Positions 33,254 to 45,529 of a DNA stretch of 64,000 bases are shown one piece after another (the stretch's first letter is position 1; each line of letters opens with the position of its first letter). A model generated the notes under the pieces. That model was not told the origin of the DNA, did no database searches, and saw nothing but the letters and a program-made list of their open reading frames with translations. The DNA lies in assembly GCA_027605045.1 (NCBI GenBank), contig JAQFWX010000022.1, positions 496,001-560,000 on the forward strand, read 5' to 3'. The DNA comes from Phallus indusiatus. Taxonomy: Eukaryota > Basidiomycota > Agaricomycetes > Phallales > Phallaceae. The position numbers were made by a program, and so were the translations under genes.

Positions 33254-36200
33254 GGCATGAATGTTCGGTTTTGAAAGAGGCCTTCCTGTCGGCTATAGTG
33301 TCTGGTTGATCACATAAATCAGACAGAGAATATGTAATTTTCTTTTAGTTACTTTGTGCTTTGTTCTACTATGTCGTTGTCATAACATTGAAACTCGTTT
33401 TTTGTCTGCTTTATTTCTCTGTCAATGATCTCTTCAATGCATATCACTACCACGGCGATCGGCTGCAGCAAGTTCTCAGAAGATGAGTGTACGCAAGGTA
33501 CTGTCCGACTCTTGATCAATCAGCGAAGCCGTTAACTCTATTGAGATCAGAAAACCCTCTACCCCTGGGTTTCCGTCCCCTCTGTAACAATTAAACTTGG
33601 AATATCTCTGTCTCTTATCTGAACGCAAAGTTCTTGTCTAATCGACAGATGGCCATAATCTAGGGTATACCCATACTGGTGTGGGCGGATGAGCTCGAAG
33701 TAGACTCATAGCTCAGACATGCTGTAACGATGATTCAACTAGCAAAAGACGAATAAGAGTTTATTGCGCATGTCAATGAAACCATTTCACAGATCATTGA
33801 TTCGCATTTTCCATAGAATGTGTAATAAGAATGTGAATTGCCGATTATTTCAAGTTCTCTTCATGCGACTAGAGAGCAGCGATGCCAGTGAGTGGAAAAC
33901 TGTCATGAAAAATACAACATCAGTGAGATTAACACTTATTGTTGTTGTTGCTAGAAAAGAAAAAAAGAGACAGGCGCGTGAGGATTGTTATGCCTAGGCA
34001 TGTCCCGCACTTGTAGACCACAGCGGGATTCGATCCGAAGACCTTCGAATGATTTGATTTAGGTACTTATTAGTACCGCTGTGCTACGGCGCCCCTTATC
34101 ATAAGCTCCTAGTTGTGATTTTACAAGACAATACCGTCCATTAGATTTTGAAAGCCGGTCCACTGTCCAGAACAAAAAAAAAAGATAGTATTTCGAAAAT
34201 CGATACACCGTTCACGATACGCGCACGTAAGCGAGTCGGCGATGTAGACGTTATTTCTCAAGTCCCAAAGGGTGTTTAGGACTAATTTAAAAGTTATATC
34301 CAGAGCGAATCGCGATGTGCTAAAAGCACCGGTCATAATCAACATTGTTAACGTGTTATAAGTCGTTTTACATAATGTGATGCGATTAACTCGCCCTCGT
34401 TGAGTATCGACTTCAATATTTCCATGACATAAAGATAAAGATCAGTATTGTCGGTTAGACTACATCATTACCGATCTTCAAGACTTCAATCGTCAGTAAG
34501 AAAGCTTATGAATTTTAGTTAAACTATTTATGCGACTATTCACGTTCTTGAAGCACAGCGCGATTGTCGAAATGGCTACTGAAAGCCGAGCGGAGTGATG
34601 GTACATCGGAAACTTCCATTGATCATCGATCAAGCGAGGTTCAAGATACGTATACACTAACGAAATGTTTTGCTTTCACGTATGTAGCTAACTCACTGAT
34701 AAATGACAGTTACGATATACATACATTGAGGCAGGTTAAATTCTAGCACTCTGCTCATTCGCATTCAACCTAAGCACTTTGGGAATCTGGAGTCTCGGTA
34801 AACACAGCGGGGAGGCATATATCACATTGCCTCAAATCCAATATGCGTAACTCCAAGCCCAAAATGTCCGCATGAAAATAATAAGTAAAAAGTCTAAGAA
34901 TCCAGACCAAACAAGCTCGATGCAATGCTACGTTCGTTTCAATACCGTGTGTACTTGAAGCTATATCCGACGATATCTTTATAATTATGTATCGCTCCGA
35001 GGGCATGTATCAGTGGTGTCTTTGTGTGGTAACTCTGTCTTCCTTGAAAAGAGGGAAGGTCCATATGAGCCTAGGCATTCTGATGTTACTGGTTACAATT
35101 GGAGACAATGTTCCTCGGAGCTAGCAGATGACTAGTGACTCTTTTGGAAAGTGCGAGTACCAGCTTTCCAAAAATTTGTAGCACTTGCCTCAAGCTGCCC
35201 TATTCGGACCGAGAGACCGGAGGATCAACATGACTTCCAAAACGTTATTCTGAACTCTTTTTGGGTATGCACTTACGTGCAATTATTCAAGCCGAAGCGA
35301 AATGACATCCATGGATCTTGATGCATTGATGTCCGATGGAGCACGGTGATTTGTCAATGAAAGCCTGATGATCGACAAGAGATAGAAAAATGTGGCAAAA
35401 CGTGAGGCACACGAAATCAAAACATGCAAACAGCAGATCGTCTGCCAATTTTCCTTCGCACAAGAAAAAACTCGAGTCTAAATTCGTACATCCTCAGTCC
35501 CGCCGTCTTTCTGATTGGCCTAATAGATTTCCATACAGATATAAGTGATCTAGAGCCTATCAAGGATGTGATAAACATAGATGGCGGGTACACGCCTTAC
35601 AGCTTCGACCCTGCGCGAGGGAGAAATAAGCAGATCCAGGTAACGGACCGGTAGACTATTGCCGTGGAACATGGCGAGATCGCGAGAATGTGACTTGTGC
35701 GCTGAGTGATTGGAAGTAAGGAAAACGATCCAAGGAGAGAAAAACGCGGCCTACTTTCTCGAGTACCCAAATCGCCAGTATGACAAGGTATTAGGCCTTT
35801 ACCCTTTGCTCATCTTTCATCTTATATTCGTCTGATTCCCCAATGAGCGTTGAGGTCACAATCGCTGTCCTAACCTGATTCCACTCTGTTTTGTTCGCAA
35901 TCCGAATCGCTGCAGCTGCTAACTCACCTGACGCAGGGCACGGTTATTTCTCTCCATTTCCAATGTACGGTACGTAAAAAATCGGCCTCCCCGACGCTAT
36001 AATCGTCCGGAACAATAAAATTCAGAATGTGGATGTCATGATCAATAGCTTTTCTTTACTCACTGGTGCTTTATATGACCACGCTTGTCCTAACGATTTA
36101 CGCCGTTCTTTTTTTTCTACGTAAACCACGGTGTAGAGAGAAGGATTAGCTTTCTGTATTCTCAGCTGACTCTCTTTCTGAGTTACGATCCAGGTCTCGC

Positions 36201-36433
36201 ATATGGACGGATACCAATAGCACTTCGCTGGTTGCGGCCAATTCCGAAATTCTCGCGTCCTGAACTGCATGCCCTTAGCCCGGCCCAAACAAGAAGGATG
36301 CGTAACTTTATTCGCAGATATCAGATATTAATCCGTTATACACAAATTACAATACAATCTAAAATGTCTATTCCCAATGAGCTGAGTGTACGGACCTCAC
36401 AAAAACTAATACGAATGCACATACCGTGCTATA
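33254..36433. other. Gene-poor stretch with repeated exon-like fragment
   Basis: No complete gene seen. A piece near 35300-35350 (CATCCATGGATCTTGAT context) is a diverged copy of 32416-32480, where it reads MASMDLDIEEVLMEHGD. A tRNA-like box-containing stretch lies near 34010-34095. An open minus-strand frame at 36022-36288 is of unknown meaning. Confidence 0.4.
34008..34096 (-). other. Degenerate tRNA-like sequence
   Basis: On the minus strand it begins GGCGCCGTAGCACAGCGG, which resembles a tRNA A box, and has GGATCGAATCC, close to a B box, near the 3' end. The acceptor and T stems do not pair well, so a working tRNA is unlikely; a tRNA relic or a SINE head fits better. Confidence 0.25.
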
Positions 36434-37037
36434 CTAACGGGCCAACGCAATATTCGTACTGACGCCATGCGTACCGATATCCTTGATCTGCTCTTTCATC
36501 CAGCTACGCTCTTCAAATACTCGTGGTTTGAGAATCGACAACCAGGTTGAAGAGACGTGCGTGCGGATGCGAGCACCGAGAGTTCTGAGGAATGGTCGGA
36601 GGTACCATGTTGCCATTGCGCTAGGAAGAAAAAGTCATTTTGATTGATGTTAGTGCGATGTAGTTACGGGACGAACAGGGCAGCGCCTTGTAAAAACGGA
36701 GAGAACAACTACACAGGAGAAAAAGTTCATCCCGAGCTTTCAGCTTGATTGAGAAGGAAAAACAAACCTGATCTCTGAAAGTAACATACAAGATATGCTT
36801 CCAGTCCAGGCTTAAAGGCGCGCCGTACAGCTCAGAGCTTGAATCATCGCCGTCTTCCTGGGCAAACAAGCTTGACGTGCGGGAATCTCGAAGATGGACA
36901 CCACGTTGCAGAGAGCTTATATAACTTTGTTCAAAGCGTAAATCAGGAATCCGCAACGCTCCTCTTTTCACAATCGCTTGTCCGCGCGAAGAGTCATTTT
37001 TGCTTGTAGGGATGTGTGAAGGATCCACCGAAGTCAT
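36434..37037 (-). CDS. DUF1770-like fungal protein
   Basis: Three exons on the minus strand: 37037-36768 (90 codons), 36708-36677 (32 nt) and 36620-36434, giving 162 aa. Splicing creates the contiguous motif VTFRDQ then LFSPFLQGAALAMATWYLRPFL, which together with the upstream RIPDLRFEQSY matches the pattern I know for the fungal DUF1770 family. The hydrophobic C-terminal stretch suggests a membrane-associated helix. The gene is divergent from an RRG7-like sequence and shares its promoter region. A decayed second copy of the same exons is at 40196-40480. Family assignment is from motif memory only. Confidence 0.7.
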
Positions 37038-37079
37038 ATAGCCAGCGGGGTGCGTCGGAGTCTGAAAAAAACTACTCGG

Positions 37080-37740
37080 TTCATCAGACGACTAGTGACG
37101 CGGGAGACAAGCATGCGGTATTCCGAGGAAATGCATTCAAAAATCAGTCAACGTGCTTGAAAAATTTGAATGTCCTTGTAGGCGGAAGGTTTGACGGAGG
37201 TGGAAAGTAGACGGAGGGTCTGGCGGAGGCGTTGACCTACAAGGATGGTGGCGAATGCTAGTAGTCAGTGCGGGCCGTACAAAGCAAGAGCAGGACAAAA
37301 CCCTTCCCACATCAGCATCGACGTCGAGATTGACATGGAAAAGCACCGGACGGTACAATCCGACATCGACGCCGCGTTTTAGGACCATATACAAGACCGG
37401 GCAAAAAAGTCGCCTGCGAAATTGAAGAAGCCTTCGGTGGATTTGAACAATCTGGGGTCGTCTCAGAACCAGATGTTAAAAACTCACGTTGTTCTTGCCA
37501 CAATTACCTCCTTTCAATGAACTTCAATTTAGAGAGCGATATAGTATTGCTGGACCTACGAAAATAGGTATTTAAAATCCTGTTCTGAGTGCGAATGATG
37601 GTCTTAAAAGAGTTTAAGGAGCAGTCCATTCACTTTGCGCGAGGACGCCCGGTTTTGTGGTGAGAGGATAGTAACGTTGAAGGATGGATACTACCAGAAG
37701 ACGATGCATTCTTTTGTCAAATTGATTGGAACCTCATAAT
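37080..37740 (+). pseudogene. Decayed copy of RRG7-like gene
   Basis: Homologous along its length to the open gene at 40557-41309: VFRGNAFK, GGRFDGG, the GVDLQGWW-equivalent DNA at 37225-37250, and the tail around 37640-37700 (GCGCGAGGACGCCCGGTTTTGTGG). Several stops and frameshifts break it, including TAG at about 37208 and TAG near 37380. It lies divergent from the intact DUF1770-like gene. Confidence 0.8.
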
Positions 37741-38516
37741 CGAGGGAAACCGATATTTGGATAACCGTTCCAGCTTGTTCCGTATTCTCGTCGCTCATTT
37801 TTAAGTTCAGTATGGCCTCAAATCCTATCAATATAGAAAGCTGCTTTTCCTTGCCGGAGTTGTATCTGCTACGGTACAAATAATACAAGCGTACAAACCG
37901 TATTGGAAAACTAAAAGGAATACCACATTTAAGTTCCAGATATTCGAATCGGTAACAAACGTCATTTATATCCCCAAATTTGTAGTCTTACTTGTGTCTG
38001 TAGTACGGATATTTAAATGAATGACCTTTTGCACTTACCCGAGGCCCATGGCCTAATGCTACCCAGGCATATAAACTCCTATCTCCAGCTCGATATAACA
38101 TAATGCAACGAAAGAAATTTAAAAGCTTTCATTTTACACTTTTATAATCCATAAACTATTTGGACAAAGTCCAGCGTTTACTAACAGGGTTTTCGTTAAA
38201 TTCTAACTAGTACTACTTCTATAACACCTGTGCCTGCACCGGTTTCGCTGCGACGGACTCATTGTGACTTAGGGTGCAGACGAGCCTTGGTCAGGTTATG
38301 GAGCGTTCATTGCTTGCACCGAACCTCTCGGATGAGAGGGTAAAGCCTTGTGCAGGATGCCTGTATCGGCTAGCATTGGCCCGGGGCTGGCGCTCTCAGG
38401 GGCTTGTTTGTCCACCATTTCTTAGTGCTTAACGATTATCTCTCCACCCTCCCCAAAAACAGACTTCCACAGCAGAATCAACAAGTCTCGATACATTCAA
38501 GGCCCGTCAATTTGCG
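37741..38516. other. Upstream region of the PP2C gene
   Basis: AT-rich except for a GC-rich block at about 38220-38440 with hairpin potential (CCTCTCGGATGAGAGG). It could be 5' UTR or a structured RNA; I do not recognise a family. Confidence 0.35.
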
Positions 38517-39929
38517 ATGTCGAATACCTTCTCTACTGGCGAAGTTCTTCACACCAGGGATGATATGAATAAGCAGTTTGCCTCCAAAAGCAGTAAATCC
38601 ACAGACCTCCTGGATCCTAATTTTAAAATCTATCAAGCGTCATTCCAAGCGTATAAACGCAGAAATGAAGATACAACAGCCGTGCTACATACTCATTATG
38701 GGTTAATCGTCGGCGTTTTTGATGGTACGCAGTTGACTCCTTATACAAATTTATTGAGATAAGAACGTGTTTGCAGGTCATTATGATGTCACTATATCAG
38801 AATACGCTTCTAAATATCTATTAAAAATCATTGATGAACGAATTCTTGCTGAGATCGCTCAGAATTCGCTCACTCTCGACGATACTATACCCAAGACCCT
38901 GATCGATACAATTCAAGATTTCGATGCAACGCTTCATCGAGTTCTGATAAACAGATTATGCGAAATGGACTCCAAGCCCTGGAATGAATGGACCGAGGAT
39001 GATATTCCTCGTTTTCTGGGTATGAAGGAGATGGGTGACAATGACCCTTATCCAGTCATGAGGCGTTCCTGCACTGGATCGACTGCTCTAATTGCCGTCA
39101 TTATGTCAAAACGGTCTGACGCTGGTGAACAGCGTATGTGGGTCGCTTCCCTCGGCGATTCCGAAGGCTGTGAGTGTCTTTCTTACCTAAAAGCACGAGC
39201 GAGAAGTAATAATGTCGTTGGTAGATCTCGGTCGTGTCGAGAACAGTGGTCTGATTACCACCCCTCTGAACGATTTGCACAACCTACGCAACGAGGCTGA
39301 AGTTCGCCGTGTACAGGAAGAACATCCTTTTGAAGATGATCTAATCGAATACCACCGAATCAAAGGGCAGCTTGGAGTTACTCGAGGCAAGCATGTAAAA
39401 GTAATCTCTGTACTCGTATCCATATGACTTAATATCTAAAGCTCTTGGGGATGCAATTCTCAAAGTGCCTATTGATCTTGCTAGAGTGTTAAGCATGATG
39501 TGGGGTACTCCGATTCATCACACGTTCGTCGACGAATGGGCTCAAAAAAAGCACACCCCTCCTTATATCTCCTCAACGCCTTCTGTCATGCATTTTTCTA
39601 TTCAAAAGGGAGACGTTCTTGTTTTTGCTTCCGATGGATTGGGGTCATCACTCAATCAACGGGGACTACCTGACCAGGAGGTGGGGAAGATGATTGTCTC
39701 TCTTGCTGCCATAGATTTACTGGACCGTGAAACATTGCTATCTTGCGAAAAAGTCATAGGCCATCCCTTAATATCTTCCGCGCACATTGATAATATTGCT
39801 GATGGGGTGATTCGTAACATCTTGTTTGGTCTGGACGATCTTCGCATGGCCGAGGAGACTATGGCTACAATGGAAAAAACTGAGTATTTACGGGACGACA
39901 TGTCTCTTGTTGTGGTCCATATTGTTTAG
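38517..39929 (+). CDS. PP2C-type protein phosphatase, PDP-like
   Basis: Four exons: 38517-38724, 38777-39169, 39225-39386 and 39442-39929, giving 416 aa. The metal-binding motifs of the PPM/PP2C fold are in order: RRNEDTTAV (Glu-Asp), VGVFDGH (Asp-Gly, split by intron 1), CTGSTALIAV, SLGDSEG, the TRALGDA motif that forms at the exon 3/4 join, LVFASDGL (Asp) and LRDDMSLVV near the C-terminus. Spacing and the long insert after the first motifs resemble pyruvate dehydrogenase phosphatase-type PP2Cs of fungi. It would remove phosphate from Ser/Thr with Mn or Mg. The third intron starts with GC, not GT. No clear mitochondrial presequence. Confidence 0.88.
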
Positions 39930-40195
39930 TATGCTTTCTCGTATAGTGTACAGATTAATTCATAGTTTCCGTGAGGGTTTCCTCATATGTTGCTTTACAA
40001 GTACGCTACTATATTACTCCATTTCGGCGTATTTGCATTAATATCGAAGTTTGTAACTCCCAGCGCAATTTCTTTGAACCGACGGTTTAGATCCAGGGGA
40101 GGTACGAGAGCCGTGCTAAAACTCTGGATAGCTGTGGGTTCAGTATGCCTGTTTGTCGTACCGCAAAGCGGACTGTGCAATAATGTAGAAATTAA

Positions 40196-40480
40196 GAACG
40201 AACAGAGCAGCGCCTGGTAAAAACGGAGAGAATAGCTACACATGAAAGAAAGATCAACCCAATTCTTTTTCAGCTTGATTGAGAAGAAGAAACAAACCTG
40301 GTCTCTGAAAGTAATATACAAGATATGCTTCCAATTCAAACTTTACGGGGCGAGGTACAAACTCAGAGCGCTTCTTGGCAAAAAAGCATGAAGTGCGGGA
40401 ATCTCGGAAATGGACACCACGTTAAAAAGAGCTTAAATAGATTTGTCCAAAGCGTAAGTCAGAAAATACTCCTCTTTTCA
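40196..40480 (-). pseudogene. Relic of a second DUF1770-like gene
   Basis: It contains the WKHILYITFRDQ exon end and the small FSPFLPGAA exon of the gene at 36434-37037, with deletions upstream in the first exon and no third exon. It lies divergent from the intact RRG7-like gene, mirroring the arrangement of the other copy. Confidence 0.7.
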
Positions 40481-40556
40481 CAAGCTTGACCGCGCGAAGA
40501 GTCAGTTTCGCTCGCAGGTCGGAGTTTGAAAAAATCCTATTTCTTGGCCCCTTCAT

Positions 40557-41309
40557 ATGCTCAGCAGACGTATAGTGACGCGGACGACAAGCACGCTATC
40601 GACGGTATTCAGAGGAAATGCATTCGAAGAAAAATCAGTCAACGTGCTTGAAAAACTTTCAATGTCCTTGATGAAAGTAGGCGGAAGGTCTGACGGAGGC
40701 GTTGATCTACAAGGATGGTGGTATGTTCCTGTCTCGCAAGGATCGGCCAGCGCTGGTCATCTAAAGCAAGAGCGGGACAAGACCCTGCCTACTTCATCAT
40801 CGGCATTAGGTCTGACGTGGAAAGCATCCGATGGGACAGTTAGACGTCGATACCGCGTCCTAGGACAATGCAAAGCCGAACAGAAAAAAGTCGGTCCAAG
40901 ATATGTTCGCGAACTTGAAGGCGTCCTCGGTCGGTATGAACAATCCAGTGTAGTCGGTATACTCGTCTCAGAGTCGGAATTCACTCGTTCCGCGTTATTG
41001 ACAGCCTATTCTTCGAAATACCCGTTGTTTTTGCTACGATTACCCCCACCTGAAGAACCTGAAGCTGCAGAACATGTTTCGGGAGAAAGAGATAGTATTG
41101 CTGAACCTATGGAGATTGGTTCGGCAGTTTGGAATCCCGCTTTGGGTGCGAATTATGGTCTTTTCAATGGAGAGCTCGAGATTCTTTGGGAGCGGTCAGT
41201 TCACTCTGCGCAAGGACGTCCGGTTTTGTGGCGAAGGGGTAGGGAAATTGAAGGATGGATGCCGCCAGAGGATGATACGTCTTCTTCTCAAATCGATGGA
41301 ACATCATAA
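40557..41309 (+). CDS. RRG7: RRG7-like mitochondrial nuclease-fold protein (DUF2034)
   Basis: Single exon, 250 aa. The N-terminus is Arg/Ser/Thr-rich without acidic residues (MLSRRIVTRTTSTLSTV), like a mitochondrial presequence. The core has VFRGNAFEEKSVNVLEKL, GGRSDGGVDLQGWW and VLGQCKAEQKKVGPRYVRELEG, the PD-(D/E)xK-type D and QxK pattern of the Rrg7 family (required for respiratory growth), then VGILVSESEFTRSAL. The C-terminus, WNPALGANYGLFNGELEILWE and GRPVLW, also fits the family. The end is slightly acidic. Enzyme activity is not established for the family as far as I know. A decayed copy is at 37080-37740. Confidence 0.82.
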   Translation: MLSRRIVTRTTSTLSTVFRGNAFEEKSVNVLEKLSMSLMKVGGRSDGGVDLQGWWYVPVSQGSASAGHLKQERDKTLPTSSSALGLTWKASDGTVRRRYRVLGQCKAEQKKVGPRYVRELEGVLGRYEQSSVVGILVSESEFTRSALLTAYSSKYPLFLLRLPPPEEPEAAEHVSGERDSIAEPMEIGSAVWNPALGANYGLFNGELEILWERSVHSAQGRPVLWRRGREIEGWMPPEDDTSSSQIDGTS

Positions 41310-41503
41310 TTGAAGGAAACCGATATGTGGCTAGCAATTCCAACTTTCCTCAACCCTCGTCTTGCATTTCATAACGTATGCCCTCCAAGTTCTTGCCGAT
41401 TTCGTTGCGCAGCACTAAATTTAAAACCTTATAGACCTTATAGACCTGAAGTATAAATAATAATATAAGTGTACAAACTATATCAAAAACACCAAAAACA
41501 ATA

Positions 41504-43001
41504 TCACATATCACTCGTATCCCTAACTAACCTCAAACCTGTTCGCAACCTAACACCACGCTCTTTGCAAACAGAGCTCAAAACCGGGACAGGATCCTTG
41601 GAGTTTATGATCAACTGTGAAAGGGCTCGTAAACTAGGATAATGAAGACCGGCACTCCACTTTTTCTCTATCGTTCCCATATCAGCAGGTGTGACGGTGA
41701 GACCGCCAACTTCCACTAGTTTCAATCTATCAGCTTTAAAAGAGCCGAAAAGGGAAATATCATAAACTCCGTTTGGAAGATGGAGATGTTCTAGATTTAT
41801 AAAGTGAAAGGGCTCGGATTCGCAATTAAAAACGTCATGAAATGTGATGTTCCTATTTATCGGATGAAATCCACTGCTGATTCTATTTGTACGTTGGAAG
41901 GCACGTAGAATCAGTGTTCGGAGCGTGTGTTGACAGGAGCTACAAAGTAGGGCGATGGTTTTCATTATGGCAGCATTATTGTAGCTGACACCTAGATCGA
42001 GTATTTGTAGATAGGTGCGTTTACCCGTGCTAGATGAAATATTCCAAGACAAATTTCCAGAATAGGACAGATCGTCAAAACTAAGAATGCGTAGAGATTT
42101 GGGTAGAATGACTTTAGCTGTATTTGGCAACTCCTGAGTTCTGGATGTTAAAGTAATATGGAGATATTCGAGTCTCTCCCACTCGCCAAATGCAAGACCG
42201 AAGACTTGAAGAGGTGTGGGATCTAACAGATTCAGCGATTTGAGGTTGGTGGACTTTGATAAAGCTTTCGTGATAAATCCGTTAAATGGGCCGGGTAGAA
42301 ATGACGGTACTATGGGGACAAGAGAGCTTGTGAACCTGATAGTGACGTGTGATGCTGAAGAGCACATTTTCAGCAGGTTTGCTATGTTCTCTTGCCACAA
42401 TGCCCACTGGTAAGCTGGGTCAGTGGGTCTATATTTCTGAGCGGTTTTTCTGTAAAGGAGTTCGCGATGAGGAGATCGTGTTGGATGGGAAGAGGAAGCT
42501 GGTTCATTGAAAACGATGAAGCACCCGCGTCGACGACTCCGATCATTTGAGGGGGGTGCTGCCCCGTTAATGGGCGCTGGTTCTGAAATCAAGGGACGGG
42601 GTCTTCGAGGATTACCAGCGCTGCATCTGAACTCTGGAAACGAAAAATCCAAGCGCGATACTACTGAAGCAAGTTGACGACCGTCATTATTGCTCCCGAA
42701 AAGTTTGATCAGGCCTTGGAGCGCCTCGATTGTATGGACTTGGAGATCTTCAAAAAAGACATCTCTCGCGTTTAGACGCCATGATTTAGACACTGAGGCA
42801 AGACAGCGATATATATTGAGTCTACTTTGCAGCTTCGAGATGACGAATTCGCACAATGGGGGATGTGAGATTTCGGTTTTCGCCGCGTAAATGTCTTGAA
42901 AGATTGTGCGCCAGTTACATCAAATAATATTAGTGTAAATTCATAGTACCGAAATGTAAGAGAACATACCACAGTTCAAATGGTAAATCTATCCTAGTCA
43001 T
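41504..43001 (-). CDS. F-box-like protein
   Basis: The main exon is open from about 42920 to the stop at 41504. An upstream exon starting at ATG 43001 (MTRIDLPFEL) supplies the first part of the F-box: joined, LPFELWRTIFQDI continues to LNIYRCLASVSKSWRLNARDVFFEDLQV. The donor after the first exon is GTATGT, but the acceptor that would make this join reads CTG instead of an AG, so the first exon link is uncertain. The rest has L-rich strings (SLNLLDPTPLQVFGL, LRTLILRAF, LEHLHLP), consistent with irregular LRRs. About 470 aa. Role: probably a substrate receptor of an SCF ligase. Confidence 0.7.
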
Positions 43002-45529
43002 GGTTCGAAAAAGGGATGTGTCAGTGTTCACGTGTCCATCAGTGCCAATGAGGAATCTGACCCAAGAGGCTGTGTCGCGCCCTCCAATTGAACAACGAAC
43101 TCAACAGTGGCAGAGGCGCGCAAATGCTGATCAAGGACCATGGTATCAGTCAATCTCCTTCAATGGACGACGACAAACTGACTTTCTCACAGACATAATG
43201 CGATCTCAGAAAATGAGGACTCAACTGAACTTACCATTACGAAAGAGACCTTGTGATATACTTCAGTGCAACAGTCAAAGAATGGAAGACCCTATACACT
43301 AGTAATAACCCCATCTATAGAAAAATACGCATATACCTTGCTGTACACATGAATCTAGGCCTGATTATTACCTTCCTCGCACACCTTGTTATTTTTATCG
43401 CGGCCTTCGGGGCCATGTTGCAATTGGCTATTTGGATAAATTTCTCGGTTGTTCAATCACCCTGCTAGAATTGTATTGCCACCTGAGTTTAGGCTATATA
43501 GTAGATTTTTCTCATGAATCAGTTTGCTATTTCGTATTCGTAATCTTCATAACATCGCCACCTGTGTGCCTATCTGTTCTCAAATCAGCTACATCATGAC
43601 TTACCTATATGATTGTCACGGTCTGAGAGCGATAATCCGAAGTCGATGATGTCGACATGATCTGTGAAAATGGGCAGAGACGAGCCTGTAATCGGGGCGT
43701 AACAAGGTGTAACAAGACTCCGAGAATATTAAATTAATGCAACCTTATTTTCATATTCCGGTCGGTCAATTTTCATGCACGTTTGTAAAAGAACCAACCT
43801 GGAGGCTACTTGACTAACCAACTTCTTCACACCATTGACCATCGCTATACACGCTTATACATACAGGCTTATACACGTCTCGCAGTGTATGTGAACTTCT
43901 CGCTTATCAGTCATCAGGAAGGCAAATCATGAAATCATCCGATCTCGGTGTTCTTCGCCGGGAGACCTATTATAGCGATGGGCGTCTTCGCCTACCCGTC
44001 GCATCACATCCTATCACATCATGGGTTTGTGGTGTTTAGGTCATGTGTGCGGCGATGAGCGAGATTACGAAGAAGTGTTGGAAGAGGAAATGTCAATCCG
44101 TTGTCAGGGACGGAGAGGAGTACAAGAGTTCGCGAAATTTGAAAAAGCGTTCGTGAGAAAGAGATTGGCGGGAGGTAAACGTCTTGATTGCTGCCAGCTG
44201 GCGAGCGTGGATTTGACAATGGAGACAGGGAACAGACCATATAAATTTGGGCCATACCTTTTTTTTAAATACATTAGGGCGGGAAATAAAAGAATTTTTA
44301 ACAGATGGTGTGTTACCATAATGCACTATGTATACTTTTCAAGGTCGTTTCAATAAACGAGACAAGAAAAAAATAAAACGCGACAGAGAAGAGGATCATA
44401 ATCGTAAGATTTGAACAACCGGTTTGGTAACCATCCCTAAAGAATTCGAGCATTTCATTGAAAAACCCAAACTGCCTCCACATTCGAGCCCCTCATATCT
44501 TGGTATCCAGTCAAAGCGGATATGCAAAATGATTCAAAATAATCAACTTCAGCTTGTTGAAGTATCTGGAGATGAAGAGACAGCAAGACACTAGGGATGC
44601 TGGGGTCGCCAAAACTTCTGCCATCCCCATTCCGTTGCTTTACTTGCATCAGACGACGAGGACGACGTTGACATAAGTCAATTATGATGTCGCCGGCAAG
44701 ACACCTTTGGCTATATCTTCGTTTTCTTTCAAAGAGTACTCGGGAAGACGTTCTGATGACTTGGAGAGTGGAAGGTTTTCCGGTTAGTAGACAAAGTGAA
44801 TTGCACTGTCGAAAATTGAATCATCACCGTGAAACTTTTACACAAGTACGTGTCCAGCAGTGCCCAGGCTATGTGCTCAATTCTCATGAATACAGAAAAT
44901 AGGCCGCAAATACTCCAGGCTATGAATAATGTTGTCACCGAGTTGTCGCGTTCTTGATGTAAGTATACGCTTCGCGGAGTTTGAACGTTTGAACAATGAC
45001 GGTGTTATCACGTGAACGTGAATAAAATTTGAATTTTGAAAAGGCGAAACAACCTGAAACAATATGGAAGCACTCAGCAGAAGCACTGAGCAACCTCAAA
45101 TGGACTGTGGAGCAAAAGCAACGCATGCAAAGATCTAGGTGAACGTAAGAAGGATAGATTGTATCTGGTGGTTTTCAACTAACTAATTTTCAGATGCGCC
45201 ATGTAGCTCAAATCAAAAGCGGAAGTTGTAAAAAGGCTGAAAGAGACATAAAAATGGTTGATGAGAGCTCAAATGGGACCATGCGTGATATTTCTTGTCC
45301 TAAAGGAGCTTTCGGCTTTGCTGCTCTGGCTGGACTGGTCCCAAGCACACATGGGTAGTTTCTGTTTTGCTATGTGGAATACAACCCAATTGATTACGAG
45401 TCCTCTAGACCCTTCTTCCTTTCGTTGCCCCATGTGTGGTATACTCGCACATGAGATGACGTCTCGGCACCTTAGAAGTCGAAGACCGGTATTGTTTCAT
45501 TTAACTCAGCCTCTGTAGATCCAATTCGT
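43002..45529. other. Gene-poor stretch
   Basis: Short frames only. 43253-43468 could encode a hydrophobic segment (LGLIITFLAHLVIFIAAFGA), and 44440-45520 has several open stretches on the plus strand, but I cannot build a gene with confidence. Confidence 0.4.

Noticed and set aside
34008..34096. Functional tRNA gene
   Set aside because: A- and B-box-like motifs are present, but the acceptor and T stems do not pair; kept only as a degenerate tRNA-like sequence.
36022..36288. Minus-strand 88-codon frame as an exon of the DUF1770-like gene
   Set aside because: That gene already ends in frame at 36434; no splice signal links the two.
43253..43468. Membrane protein gene
   Set aside because: Hydrophobic frame of 71 codons without start context, splice signals or similarity to the DUF6533 pattern.
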